Origin: Ruminococcus sp.
Lineage (GTDB): Bacteria; Bacillota; Clostridia; Oscillospirales; Acutalibacteraceae
Assembly: GCA_023667385.1 (NCBI GenBank)
Contig: JAMPAE010000111.1
Location: 1-5,571, forward strand
DNA length: 5,571 nucleotides
Direction: 5' to 3'
The translations under genes and the position numbers were made by a program. A model generated the notes under the pieces. It saw nothing but the letters and a program-made list of their open reading frames with translations, was not told where the DNA came from and did not search any database. Of this stretch, positions 1-5,571 are shown in pieces. How positions within the stretch are numbered: the first letter of the stretch is position 1; each line of letters begins with the position of its first letter.

Positions 1-1136
1 CCTCGCTTGAAAATGCCTATAAAAACTCAATTATGGTCGGCAAATTTCCGGGCTCTGTGCTGAGTATTACCATGCCGAATCAGGCTGTTGATGTCAACGT
101 GCATCCTGCCAAAACAGAGGTGCGTTTCAGTGATGAGCGCAAGGTATACAGTGCTGTTTACTATGCGGCGAAGTCCGCTTTGGGTGAATATGACACCCGC
201 CCGCAACTTGACATAAACAAAATTGCAAGAAAATCAACCGACGCCGCTGTTCAGCTTCAAATGGTGGAAGTTGATGAGCCTTCACCTGTTGTTCAAAAGG
301 CGCAGCCAAAGCGCAATTTTTGGAACAATATCCCTGCTTCGCAGTTTAAGTCAACCGTCAGGGTTGAAGCACCAAAGCCGGAAAATCCTTTCATTAAGGG
401 CAATGACGAACCCGATTTGGTTTCGTCATTTGTGCCCGGAAAAAAGCAACCCGCCAAGGAAAGACCAACGCCTATGGCTGCTCCAATTGCGGAAGAACCG
501 ATAGATTTAATTTCGGATCCTTTACATGAAAATAGCCCCGTAATTGTCAGCGAAGAAGATGTGAAGCCTCTTTTGAAAATTGTCGGCGAGGCATTTAAGA
601 CATATATTATTTGTGAGTGCGACGGCAAGCTTTATATAATTGACAAACACGCTGCACATGAAAGAATCATTTTTAATCGCCTTAAAGCACAGCACAGCGA
701 AGCATCCCAGGTGCTGCTTTCGCCGGTTACGGTTGCGCTTAGTAAAAATGAATACAGCACCGTGATTGAAAACCTTGACGTGTTTTCCGAATCAGGCTTC
801 CTTGTTGAAGATTTCGGCAAGGGTACTGTCATCATCCGTGAATGTCCAATGATGATTTCAACCGATGATGCGCAAGACACTGTGGTTGAAATTGCAGCCA
901 ACCTGATGCAAGGCAAAACCGATGCACGGTCTGATAAAATCGACATGATTTTTCACACTGCCGCCTGCAAAGCTGCAATCAAGGCAGGCAACAATAATTC
1001 TCTTTATGAGCTGAAAAAGCTTGCTGAGCAGGTTATCTATGACGATAACGTCAGATATTGTCCGCACGGACGTCCTGTGCTCATTGAGCTTTCGCAATAT
1101 GACATTGAAAAGCAATTCGGCAGAATCCAATCTTAA
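1..1136 (+). CDS. mutL: DNA mismatch repair protein MutL, 5' truncated by the window edge
   Basis: MutL links mismatch recognition by MutS to strand removal; in bacteria without MutH it nicks the daughter strand itself. The reading frame is open from base 3 (first full codon) and 377 residues are visible. The ATPase motifs lie off the left edge. Visible residues 1-60 are the end of the N-terminal domain, with the family signature VNVHPAKTEVRF at 31-42. Residues about 65-180 form a Pro/Lys/Glu-rich linker of low conservation. The C-terminal dimerisation/endonuclease domain follows: DKHAAHER at 214-221 (nt 642-665), the beta-clamp motif QVLLSP at 236-241 (QxL[L/I]xP type), ACKAAIKAG from 321, CPHGRP at 353-358, and FGR at 372-374. 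These motifs mark an endonuclease-type MutL. The last Glu of the DQHA(X)2E(X)4E motif is Asn here (nt 675-677). The ATG at 33 is internal, because homology continues upstream of it. miaA follows 23 bases downstream, a common Firmicutes order. Confidence 0.96.
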   Translation, partial: SLENAYKNSIMVGKFPGSVLSITMPNQAVDVNVHPAKTEVRFSDERKVYSAVYYAAKSALGEYDTRPQLDINKIARKSTDAAVQLQMVEVDEPSPVVQKAQPKRNFWNNIPASQFKSTVRVEAPKPENPFIKGNDEPDLVSSFVPGKKQPAKERPTPMAAPIAEEPIDLISDPLHENSPVIVSEEDVKPLLKIVGEAFKTYIICECDGKLYIIDKHAAHERIIFNRLKAQHSEASQVLLSPVTVALSKNEYSTVIENLDVFSESGFLVEDFGKGTVIIRECPMMISTDDAQDTVVEIAANLMQGKTDARSDKIDMIFHTAACKAAIKAGNNNSLYELKKLAEQVIYDDNVRYCPHGRPVLIELSQYDIEKQFGRIQS

Positions 1137-1143
1137 CAGATAT

Positions 1144-1151
1144 AAAGGAGG
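1144..1151 (+). promoter_or_regulatory. Ribosome binding site of miaA, supporting a TTG start
   Basis: The sequence AAAGGAGG is a near-perfect Shine-Dalgarno match, placed 8 bases before the TTG at 1160. No ATG or GTG in the miaA frame lies near it, and the MiaA N-terminus (MKKPLVVVIVGPTASGKT) begins exactly at this TTG, so the site decides the start. Confidence 0.85.
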
Positions 1152-1159
1152 GCTTACAA

Positions 1160-2107
1160 TTGAAGAAACCGCTTGTTGTTGTCATTGTTGGCCCAACTGC
1201 ATCAGGAAAAACGAGTCTTGCTGTTGAAGCGGCAAAAAAACTGAATGGTGAAATCGTTTCTGCTGATTCCATGCAGATCTATAAGGGCATGGACATTGCA
1301 ACCGCAAAACCAACCGCAGAAGAACAGTGCGGAATAACGCACCATTTGATTGATTTTTGCCAACAAGGTGAAACTTTCAGTGTTGCAAAATTCAAGGAAA
1401 TGGCAGTTAGTGCAATTGAAGATATTCTGTCGAGAGGTAAGCTTCCGATTATAGCGGGCGGAACAGGATTTTATGTTGACACGCTTGTCAATAACACCGT
1501 TTTTCTCGATTATGAAGAAAGTGACATTCGCCAAACACTTGAAAAACGAGCTGAAGAAAACGGTATCGAATCTCTTATGCATGAGCTCGAAGCTGTTGAC
1601 TCTGAAACTGCCGCAAGGCTGCATCTCAACGATGAAAAGCGTATCATCCGTGCGCTGGAGGTTTATTATTCAACAGGGCATACCATCACTCATCAGCGTG
1701 AAAATTCCAACTTGACCGAAAGTGACTATGATTTTTGCATCATTGGCTTGAACGCCAAAAATCGTCAGGTGCTTTATGACAGAATCAACCGCCGTGTTGA
1801 GCTTATGCTCCGAAACGGACTTGTTGAAGAAGCTGCGGAATTCTATAAAAAAGAATACTCAAAAACTGCAAAGCAGGCAATTGGTTATAAAGAACTCAAG
1901 CCTTATCTTGACGGAGAAATCAGCCTTGATGCCGCCGTCGAAAACCTTAAAATGCAAACTCGTCGCTATGCAAAGAGGCAGCTCACATGGTTCCGAAAAA
2001 ACGAAAAAATCAACTGGATTTACATTGATGACTTAAAAAATTCTCTTTTGGATGACGCTTTGGCGATTGTTCAGAATTTCAAGGTGAATGTTTATGAAGA
2101 AAAATAG
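1160..2107 (+). CDS. miaA: tRNA dimethylallyltransferase MiaA
   Basis: MiaA transfers the dimethylallyl group of DMAPP to N6 of adenosine 37 in tRNAs that read UNN codons, the first step towards i6A/ms2i6A. It is cytosolic. The 315-residue product has the normal family length and all the main landmarks: P-loop GPTASGKT at 11-18, the DSMQIY segment at 36-41 (catalytic Asp36 and tRNA/DMAPP contacts), THHLID at 60-65, GGTGFYVDTL at 100-109, NDEKRIIRALEV at 157-168, QAIGYKEL at 239-246, and the C-terminal TRRYAKRQLTWFRK at 267-280. Translation starts at TTG behind a very strong Shine-Dalgarno. The gene lies 23 bases after mutL and its end overlaps the next gene by 14 bases, which suggests cotranscription and translational coupling. 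hfq, which follows miaA in many bacteria, is absent here. The gene looks intact. Confidence 0.98.
   Translation: MKKPLVVVIVGPTASGKTSLAVEAAKKLNGEIVSADSMQIYKGMDIATAKPTAEEQCGITHHLIDFCQQGETFSVAKFKEMAVSAIEDILSRGKLPIIAGGTGFYVDTLVNNTVFLDYEESDIRQTLEKRAEENGIESLMHELEAVDSETAARLHLNDEKRIIRALEVYYSTGHTITHQRENSNLTESDYDFCIIGLNAKNRQVLYDRINRRVELMLRNGLVEEAAEFYKKEYSKTAKQAIGYKELKPYLDGEISLDAAVENLKMQTRRYAKRQLTWFRKNEKINWIYIDDLKNSLLDDALAIVQNFKVNVYEEK
2081..2086 (+). promoter_or_regulatory. Ribosome binding site of the HlyD-like gene, inside the end of miaA
   Basis: AAGGTG lies within the last codons of miaA. It is 7 bases before the ATG at 2094 but only 1 base before the ATG at 2088. The spacing favours 2094 as the true start. 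The match to the anti-Shine-Dalgarno is moderate, in line with coupling to miaA translation. Confidence 0.6.
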
Positions 2108-3362
2108 CAACAAAAAAGCCTTTATTATCATCTTGTCGGTGTTCACCGTGATTATTCTCGGCTACATTGTTCAGGGTCTTTATTTCAGATACACCGGCGC
2201 AATCCGTACTGAATATATTTTTGAAGATAACTATGATGAAACAATCAGCATCAACGGCTTCGTTGTTCGTGACGAGCAGAAAAAGAAAAACGGTGTGAAC
2301 ACTGCTGTGCTGACCGATTCGGCAAACGGTGTGTATTCTCCGGTGGTTGCCGACGGAAGCAGCGTTGCGTTGAATGAAAGCATTGCTTATATTTTTGACA
2401 GTAAGGAGCAGGCTGAAAATTACGAAAAAAGCATTGAGCTTAAAGAAAAGATCAGTCAGCTCAAGCTTTTGCAAAACAACAAAAACCTCAATTATCTCGA
2501 CGTTTCAACCCTTAATTCGGAAATCGTCTCCACCATCGGCAGCTATATGGACGCAGTTGACGGCAACAAGCTTTCCGAAACGGGGGCATTGATTGATAAG
2601 ATTAATTATCAAATCACATCCAAGCAGCTTATTACAGGTTCAAACATCAACTTTTCCAAGGAAATCGCCTCACTTGAGGCTCAACAGGAGGAGCTTGAGC
2701 AATTTTCAGCACGAAAGGGAAGTGTCAAAGCGCCGTTTCCGGGGTATTTTGTCAGCGATATTGACGGATATGAGGAAGCGTTTAACTATAATAAAATTGA
2801 TGACATAACCTCAAAACAGATTGACAAACTGCTCAAATCCGAGCCGAAAGAAATTAACAACGCTCTTGGCAAAATTGTTGGTCAGCACGTGTGGTATTTT
2901 GTTTGCAATATGTCTGTTTCCGAAGGAGCAAACCTCAAAACTAACGAAACTGTTAACGTTGATTTTTCCGATAAAGGTATCCACAACGTGAAGATGGTTG
3001 TCAAAAAAATCGAGCGCAACTCGGACACAATGGCGGTTGTTTTCAAGTGCTCACTGATGAATGGCGATTTGCTCAAACTCAGAAAAGAAACCTCCAACAT
3101 AACAATCAACAGCTATGACGGCTTCAAAATCAACAGTGACGCTGTGGTATCGGAAAACGGAGTTGTCGGTGTTTATGTTCACGCAGGCAACCTTGCCGTG
3201 TTCAAGCCAATTGAAATTTTATATAGCACCGAATCCTATGTTGTTGCCATTTCCGCTCCGGTCAAGGAGGGTGAAACCGCAGATTCCGACAAGCAGTTGC
3301 AGCAATATGACAAAGTAATCGTGAAAGGAAGAAATCTCCATGGCAAGAAATTTATCGGTTGA
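2094..3362 (+). CDS. HlyD/membrane-fusion-protein-like membrane-anchored protein, function unknown
   Basis: This is a 422-residue protein from the ATG at 2094; the ATG at 2088 would add two residues but is too close to the ribosome binding site. A Lys/Asn-rich start is followed by one hydrophobic membrane segment at about 9-30, and the rest should be extracytoplasmic. Residues about 45-100 resemble the first half of a lipoyl/barrel-sandwich domain (NGFVVRDE at 54-61, GVYSPVVADGSSVA at 79-92). A helical, coiled-coil-like region rich in Glu, Lys, Gln and Leu spans about 103-207. The second lipoyl half starts at about 210 (VKAPFPGYFVSDIDGYEE). Beta-rich barrel-like segments follow to the end, closing with YDKVIVKGRNLHGKKF. 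This order matches HlyD-type periplasmic adaptors, and similar proteins are often annotated as efflux adaptors in Clostridia. No ABC, RND or MFS transporter gene is in the window, so an export role is not shown. It overlaps miaA by 14 bases and yggS by 23 bases. A role at the cell surface or in division is only suggested by the sepF/divIVA neighbourhood. Confidence 0.8.
   Translation: MKKNSNKKAFIIILSVFTVIILGYIVQGLYFRYTGAIRTEYIFEDNYDETISINGFVVRDEQKKKNGVNTAVLTDSANGVYSPVVADGSSVALNESIAYIFDSKEQAENYEKSIELKEKISQLKLLQNNKNLNYLDVSTLNSEIVSTIGSYMDAVDGNKLSETGALIDKINYQITSKQLITGSNINFSKEIASLEAQQEELEQFSARKGSVKAPFPGYFVSDIDGYEEAFNYNKIDDITSKQIDKLLKSEPKEINNALGKIVGQHVWYFVCNMSVSEGANLKTNETVNVDFSDKGIHNVKMVVKKIERNSDTMAVVFKCSLMNGDLLKLRKETSNITINSYDGFKINSDAVVSENGVVGVYVHAGNLAVFKPIEILYSTESYVVAISAPVKEGETADSDKQLQQYDKVIVKGRNLHGKKFIG
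3324..3331 (+). promoter_or_regulatory. Ribosome binding site of yggS, inside the preceding gene
   Basis: AAAGGAAG ends 8 bases before the ATG at 3340 and lies in the coding end of the HlyD-like gene. It fixes the yggS start upstream of the stop of the previous gene, which gives the 23-base overlap. Confidence 0.65.
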
Positions 3363-4065
3363 GGAAAGGTTCGAAAACATCGAACACAACCTCAAATATA
3401 TAAGCGAACAGATTGAGGGTGCCGCAAAAAAAAGCGGACGTACCGCTGACGATATTACTCTGATGGCAGTTACCAAAACTGTTGAGCCGATTTTCATCAA
3501 CCACGCAATTGATTGCGGAATTAAGCTCATCGGTGAAAACAAGGTGCAGGAGTTTTTGTCAAAGGAGGAATATCTCAAGCTTGGCAATTGTGATGCTCAT
3601 CTCATCGGACATCTTCAAACGAACAAAGTCAAACAAATTGTCGGCAGGGTATCCATGATACAGTCTGTTGACAGTTTGAAGCTTGCAAAAGAAATCTCAA
3701 AGCAGAGCATTAAAAATGACGTTGTCACAAAATGCCTGATTGAAGTCAACGTTGGCGATGAGGAAAGTAAAAGCGGAATTTCATTTGAAAACGTGATGCC
3801 CTTGATTGAAGAAATTGCTTCTCTTGAAGCAATAAAAGTTGAGGGACTGATGGCAATTCCGCCAATTTGCGAAGATAATGAAAAATTATGTGAATATTTT
3901 CACAAAATGAACTCATTGTTTATTGACATAAAGGGTAAAAATATAGATAATATAAATATGTCTGTTCTTTCGATGGGAATGTCGGGAGATTACAGAGAAG
4001 CGATTGAATGCGGGGCAACAATGGTAAGAGTCGGTTCATCGATTTTCGGACCGAGATTATATTAA
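3340..4065 (+). CDS. yggS: YggS/YlmE family pyridoxal phosphate homeostasis protein
   Basis: This is a cytosolic PLP-binding protein (PLPBP/COG0325, YlmE in Bacillus). It has the fold of the alanine racemase N-terminal domain but no known racemase activity, and it buffers PLP and affects amino-acid and B6 balance. The 241-residue product has the normal length. Visible landmarks: LMAVTKT at 41-47 with the Schiff-base Lys46, GENKVQE at 65-71, HLIGHLQTNKVK at 87-98, QSVDS at 108-112, EVNVGDEESKSG at 135-146, GLMAIPP at 169-175, and the phosphate-binding end LSMGMSGDYREAIECGATMV at 210-229 followed by RVGSSIFG at 230-237. The gene starts within the end of the HlyD-like gene and lies just upstream of sepF, as ylmE does in Bacillus and many Firmicutes. 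The gene appears intact. Confidence 0.97.
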   Translation: MARNLSVEERFENIEHNLKYISEQIEGAAKKSGRTADDITLMAVTKTVEPIFINHAIDCGIKLIGENKVQEFLSKEEYLKLGNCDAHLIGHLQTNKVKQIVGRVSMIQSVDSLKLAKEISKQSIKNDVVTKCLIEVNVGDEESKSGISFENVMPLIEEIASLEAIKVEGLMAIPPICEDNEKLCEYFHKMNSLFIDIKGKNIDNINMSVLSMGMSGDYREAIECGATMVRVGSSIFGPRLY

Positions 4066-4157
4066 AATGCAATCGCATTGCTTTATCATAAAAATTAACT
4101 GCGCATCCTCACGGTATCAAAGCCGTGTTACCTTAAATAATAAAATGGAGGACGACC
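4066..4157 (+). promoter_or_regulatory. yggS-sepF spacer with two small inverted repeats; possible weak terminator or leader structure
   Basis: This is the longest non-coding stretch in the window (92 bases). Just after the yggS stop, bases 4066-4081 can form either AATGC/GCATT (loop AATC) or GCAAT/ATTGC (loop CGC), followed only by CTTTAT rather than a clear T-run. A second hairpin, CACGG/CCGTG (4110-4114 with 4123-4127, 8-base loop), competes with a 4-bp pairing GGTA/TACC (4113-4116 with 4129-4132). I see no convincing -35/-10 promoter. The stems are short, so a regulatory role is a weak inference. Confidence 0.25.
4147..4151 (+). promoter_or_regulatory. Ribosome binding site of sepF
   Basis: GGAGG lies 6 bases before the ATG at 4158. 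The ATG at 4145 overlaps this site and is out of frame with sepF, so 4158 is the start. Confidence 0.85.
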
Positions 4158-4733
4158 ATGAAAAGTAATTTTCTCAATGGATTAAAAGATAAGTTTCTCA
4201 GCGTCGCTGATGTTTCTGATGAAGACGAAGCTTATTATGATGACGATGAATATGATATAGACGAGGAGGAGTTTGAAGGCTCAAACACTTCAGCTTTTGA
4301 TTCTCAGCCGAAGTTTGATTTTGATTATTCTTCAAATTCAGCATTTAACCGTGCAGCCGAAAGCCATGATTCAGGCGCATCGTTTGAATCAAAGTTCACC
4401 AAAAAGCAAAACAGCAACATCTATCAGATGAATAACAACAATGCAAAAACGGCAGCAAAGGTTGCAAGGGTTGTTTATTTCTTCCTTGAAGATCCGGATG
4501 ATGCACGCAACATTGCCGATTGTATGATTGCTCAGGACGCAATTGTGCTTGTTGACATGAGCAAGCTTGGCAAAGATGAAGCACTGTGTGTTTTGCACTT
4601 CCTTGACGGCGTAAGATACATCTATAAATCAAAAACCGAAACAATCATTGATAACATTTATCTGATTGTTCCGCAGTCAATTGAACTTGCAGGCGATTTC
4701 TATGAGCAGGTGAATCAAGGCTCATTCTTTTAA
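4158..4733 (+). CDS. sepF: Cell division protein SepF
   Basis: SepF binds the C-terminal tail of FtsZ and anchors Z-ring filaments to the membrane, acting in part redundantly with FtsA in Firmicutes. The product has 191 residues, somewhat longer than Bacillus SepF (about 150). Residues 1-19 can form an amphipathic membrane-targeting helix with Phe5, Leu6, Leu9, Phe13, Leu14 and Val16 on one side. A very acidic stretch follows (about 21-40, with DDDEYD and DEEEFEG), then a Ser/Asn/Phe-rich disordered linker to about 95. The conserved globular SepF domain covers about 100-182: VVYFFLEDPDDARNIADCM at 105-123, a beta strand IVLVDMSKL at 129-137, and HFLDGVRYIYKSKTETI at 147-163 with the Gly typical of the dimer/FtsZ-binding region, then NIYLIVPQSIEL at 166-177. 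A strong GGAGG site sits 6 bases upstream. It lies after yggS and before a divIVA-like gene, the classic Firmicutes ylm-sepF-divIVA context. Confidence 0.95.
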   Translation: MKSNFLNGLKDKFLSVADVSDEDEAYYDDDEYDIDEEEFEGSNTSAFDSQPKFDFDYSSNSAFNRAAESHDSGASFESKFTKKQNSNIYQMNNNNAKTAAKVARVVYFFLEDPDDARNIADCMIAQDAIVLVDMSKLGKDEALCVLHFLDGVRYIYKSKTETIIDNIYLIVPQSIELAGDFYEQVNQGSFF

Positions 4734-4764
4734 TTGATAAGACATAGGATAAAAAATAACAGAT

Positions 4765-4770
4765 GGGGGA
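4765..4770 (+). promoter_or_regulatory. Ribosome binding site of the divIVA-like gene
   Basis: GGGGGA lies 8 bases before the ATG at 4779 and 11 bases before the second ATG at 4782. The spacing favours the first of the two adjacent ATG codons. Confidence 0.6.
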
Positions 4771-4778
4771 CGTTTAGC

Positions 4779-5571
4779 ATGATGGTTCCGAACCAGATTA
4801 AAAATTTCAATTTTCAACCGGCAGGCAGAGGTACATATAAAGCCTCTGAAGTTGATAACTTCAAGCAAAAAGTTTATACCGCATACAGCGAAGTATTTTC
4901 GGAAAACTCTGCATTAAAGAGCAAATTTACTTCTTTGGCAAATTTGGTCGAGGAATATAACGAAGGAAAAAATGCAATTGCCACAACAATGATTAAGGCT
5001 CAGACTTTTGCTGACGAAACCATCAAGGACGCCACCGCAAAAGCAGAAAAAATTGTTGCTGACGCCAATGCAGAAGCCGAGCAGGCATTTAATCAGAAAA
5101 AGGTTGAAACCGATGCTTACGTTGCTGAAAAGACTGCCGAAGCTGATTCATATCACTCAAGAGCTCAAAGCGAGCTTGACGTTGTGCTTCAAAAGGCAGC
5201 GAAGGAGGCAGAAGCATATATTGTCTCTGTTAACGAAAAGGCGGCTTCAATCATTGCCAACGCAAACGAGCAAGCTTCAAAAATTGTTTCTGCCGCTTAT
5301 GTTGACGCTCAAAAAGCAAGAACAACCTGCGATGATATTCTTGAGCAGGCAAATGCAAAGCTTGCTGCAATGAAGGCGGAGGTTGCTGAATTCAGAAAGG
5401 AAACCAAGCGTCTGCTTTCAATCATTACCCCTGTTGTTGATGACATTGATGTGCCCGATGACTTGCCGTCATTTGGCCCAAGTGAAAATACATTTGAAGA
5501 AAAGGCTGATGAAGCAGTTCTTGCCGAAAGCGAAATTGAACCGTTTAAGTTCGATCCATACGCTGTTACCG
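4779..5571 (+). CDS. divIVA: DivIVA-family coiled-coil protein, 3' truncated by the window edge
   Basis: DivIVA-family proteins bind negatively curved membrane at septa and poles and recruit division, polarity or cell-wall partners. The frame is open from ATG 4779 to the right edge, giving 264 codons with no stop. Residues 1-60 match the DivIVA N-terminal domain: a VPNQIKNFNF start, then GRGTYKASEVDNFKQKV at 16-32, corresponding to the membrane-binding turn and first helix (FRGYDEDEVNEFL in Bacillus). Residues about 61-213 are an unusually Ala/Glu/Lys-rich, near-continuous coiled coil with repeated A-x-x-x-A spacing (for example AKAEKIVADANAEAEQA at 87-103 and KAASIIANANEQASKIVSAA at 154-173). 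After RLLSIITPVV at 211-220 comes an acidic, Pro-containing, probably disordered tail. At more than 264 residues it is longer than Bacillus DivIVA (164). The gene follows sepF after 45 bases. A GpsB-like paralogue is less likely because of the length. Confidence 0.85.
   Translation, partial: MMVPNQIKNFNFQPAGRGTYKASEVDNFKQKVYTAYSEVFSENSALKSKFTSLANLVEEYNEGKNAIATTMIKAQTFADETIKDATAKAEKIVADANAEAEQAFNQKKVETDAYVAEKTAEADSYHSRAQSELDVVLQKAAKEAEAYIVSVNEKAASIIANANEQASKIVSAAYVDAQKARTTCDDILEQANAKLAAMKAEVAEFRKETKRLLSIITPVVDDIDVPDDLPSFGPSENTFEEKADEAVLAESEIEPFKFDPYAVT

Noticed and set aside
33..35. ATG at 33 as the start of mutL
   Set aside because: The frame is open upstream to the window edge and encodes the conserved LENAYKNSIMVGKFP stretch, so this ATG is an internal Met of a truncated gene.
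1202..1624. Antisense open frame of 140 codons opposite miaA
   Set aside because: miaA is intact with all its motifs in this interval. The antisense product is Phe/Cys/Asn-rich and matches no family I recognise.
2088..2090. ATG at 2088 as the start of the HlyD-like gene
   Set aside because: It is only 1 base from the AAGGTG ribosome binding site. The in-frame ATG at 2094 has a normal 7-base spacing and a more typical Lys-rich start before the membrane segment.
2079..2474. Antisense open frame of 131 codons opposite the start of the HlyD-like gene
   Set aside because: It is a shadow of a well-supported + strand gene, with no recognisable domain and no Shine-Dalgarno support.
4734..4762. Possible promoter before divIVA (TTGATA at 4734 with TAACAG at 4757, 17-base spacer)
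   Set aside because: The -35 is acceptable, but the -10 matches the consensus at only about half its positions, and AT-rich spacers give such matches by chance. Read-through from sepF is sufficient.
5008..5373. Open frame of 121 codons on the + strand, rich in Lys, Leu, Pro and Gln
   Set aside because: It is a shifted frame inside the divIVA-like gene. Its low-complexity composition is a by-product of the Ala/Glu/Lys-rich coiled-coil codons, and it has no ribosome binding site or family likeness.

Overview
The window is a compact, one-directional chromosomal segment of a low-to-moderate GC Gram-positive bacterium. It most resembles the Clostridia, probably an Oscillospiraceae/Ruminococcaceae-type organism. 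The reasons are strong GGAGG-type ribosome binding sites, a TTG start, an endonuclease-type MutL, and the linkage of YggS/YlmE, SepF and DivIVA that is typical of Firmicutes. The genus is inferred from gene content and protein style and cannot be fixed from this window.

Layout, all on the + strand: (1) the 3' part of mutL (1-1136), entering from the left; (2) miaA (1160-2107), a tRNA dimethylallyltransferase with a TTG start; (3) a HlyD/membrane-fusion-protein-like single-pass membrane protein (2094-3362) with no transporter partner in view; (4) yggS/ylmE (3340-4065), a PLP homeostasis protein; (5) a 92-base spacer with small inverted repeats; (6) sepF (4158-4733), the FtsZ membrane anchor; (7) a DivIVA-family coiled-coil gene (4779 to the right edge, 3' truncated). 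There are no antisense genes, tRNAs, rRNAs, mobile elements or CRISPR arrays.

The first four genes are tightly packed. The mutL-miaA gap is 23 bases, miaA overlaps the adaptor gene by 14 bases, and the adaptor gene overlaps yggS by 23 bases, so they look like one transcript with translational coupling. sepF and divIVA follow after short gaps and form a division/polarity module. The segment therefore joins a DNA-repair/tRNA-modification pair (mutL-miaA) to the ylm/sep/divIVA division cluster, with the HlyD-like gene at the junction. No ylmG (YggT-like) or ylmH lies between sepF and divIVA, unlike in Bacillus subtilis.

Most of the window is ordinary housekeeping sequence. The items most worth a second look are the orphan HlyD-like protein embedded in a division cluster, a substitution in the MutL endonuclease motif, and the inverted repeats upstream of sepF. 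I do not see evidence of a new defence, mobile or RNA-guided system.
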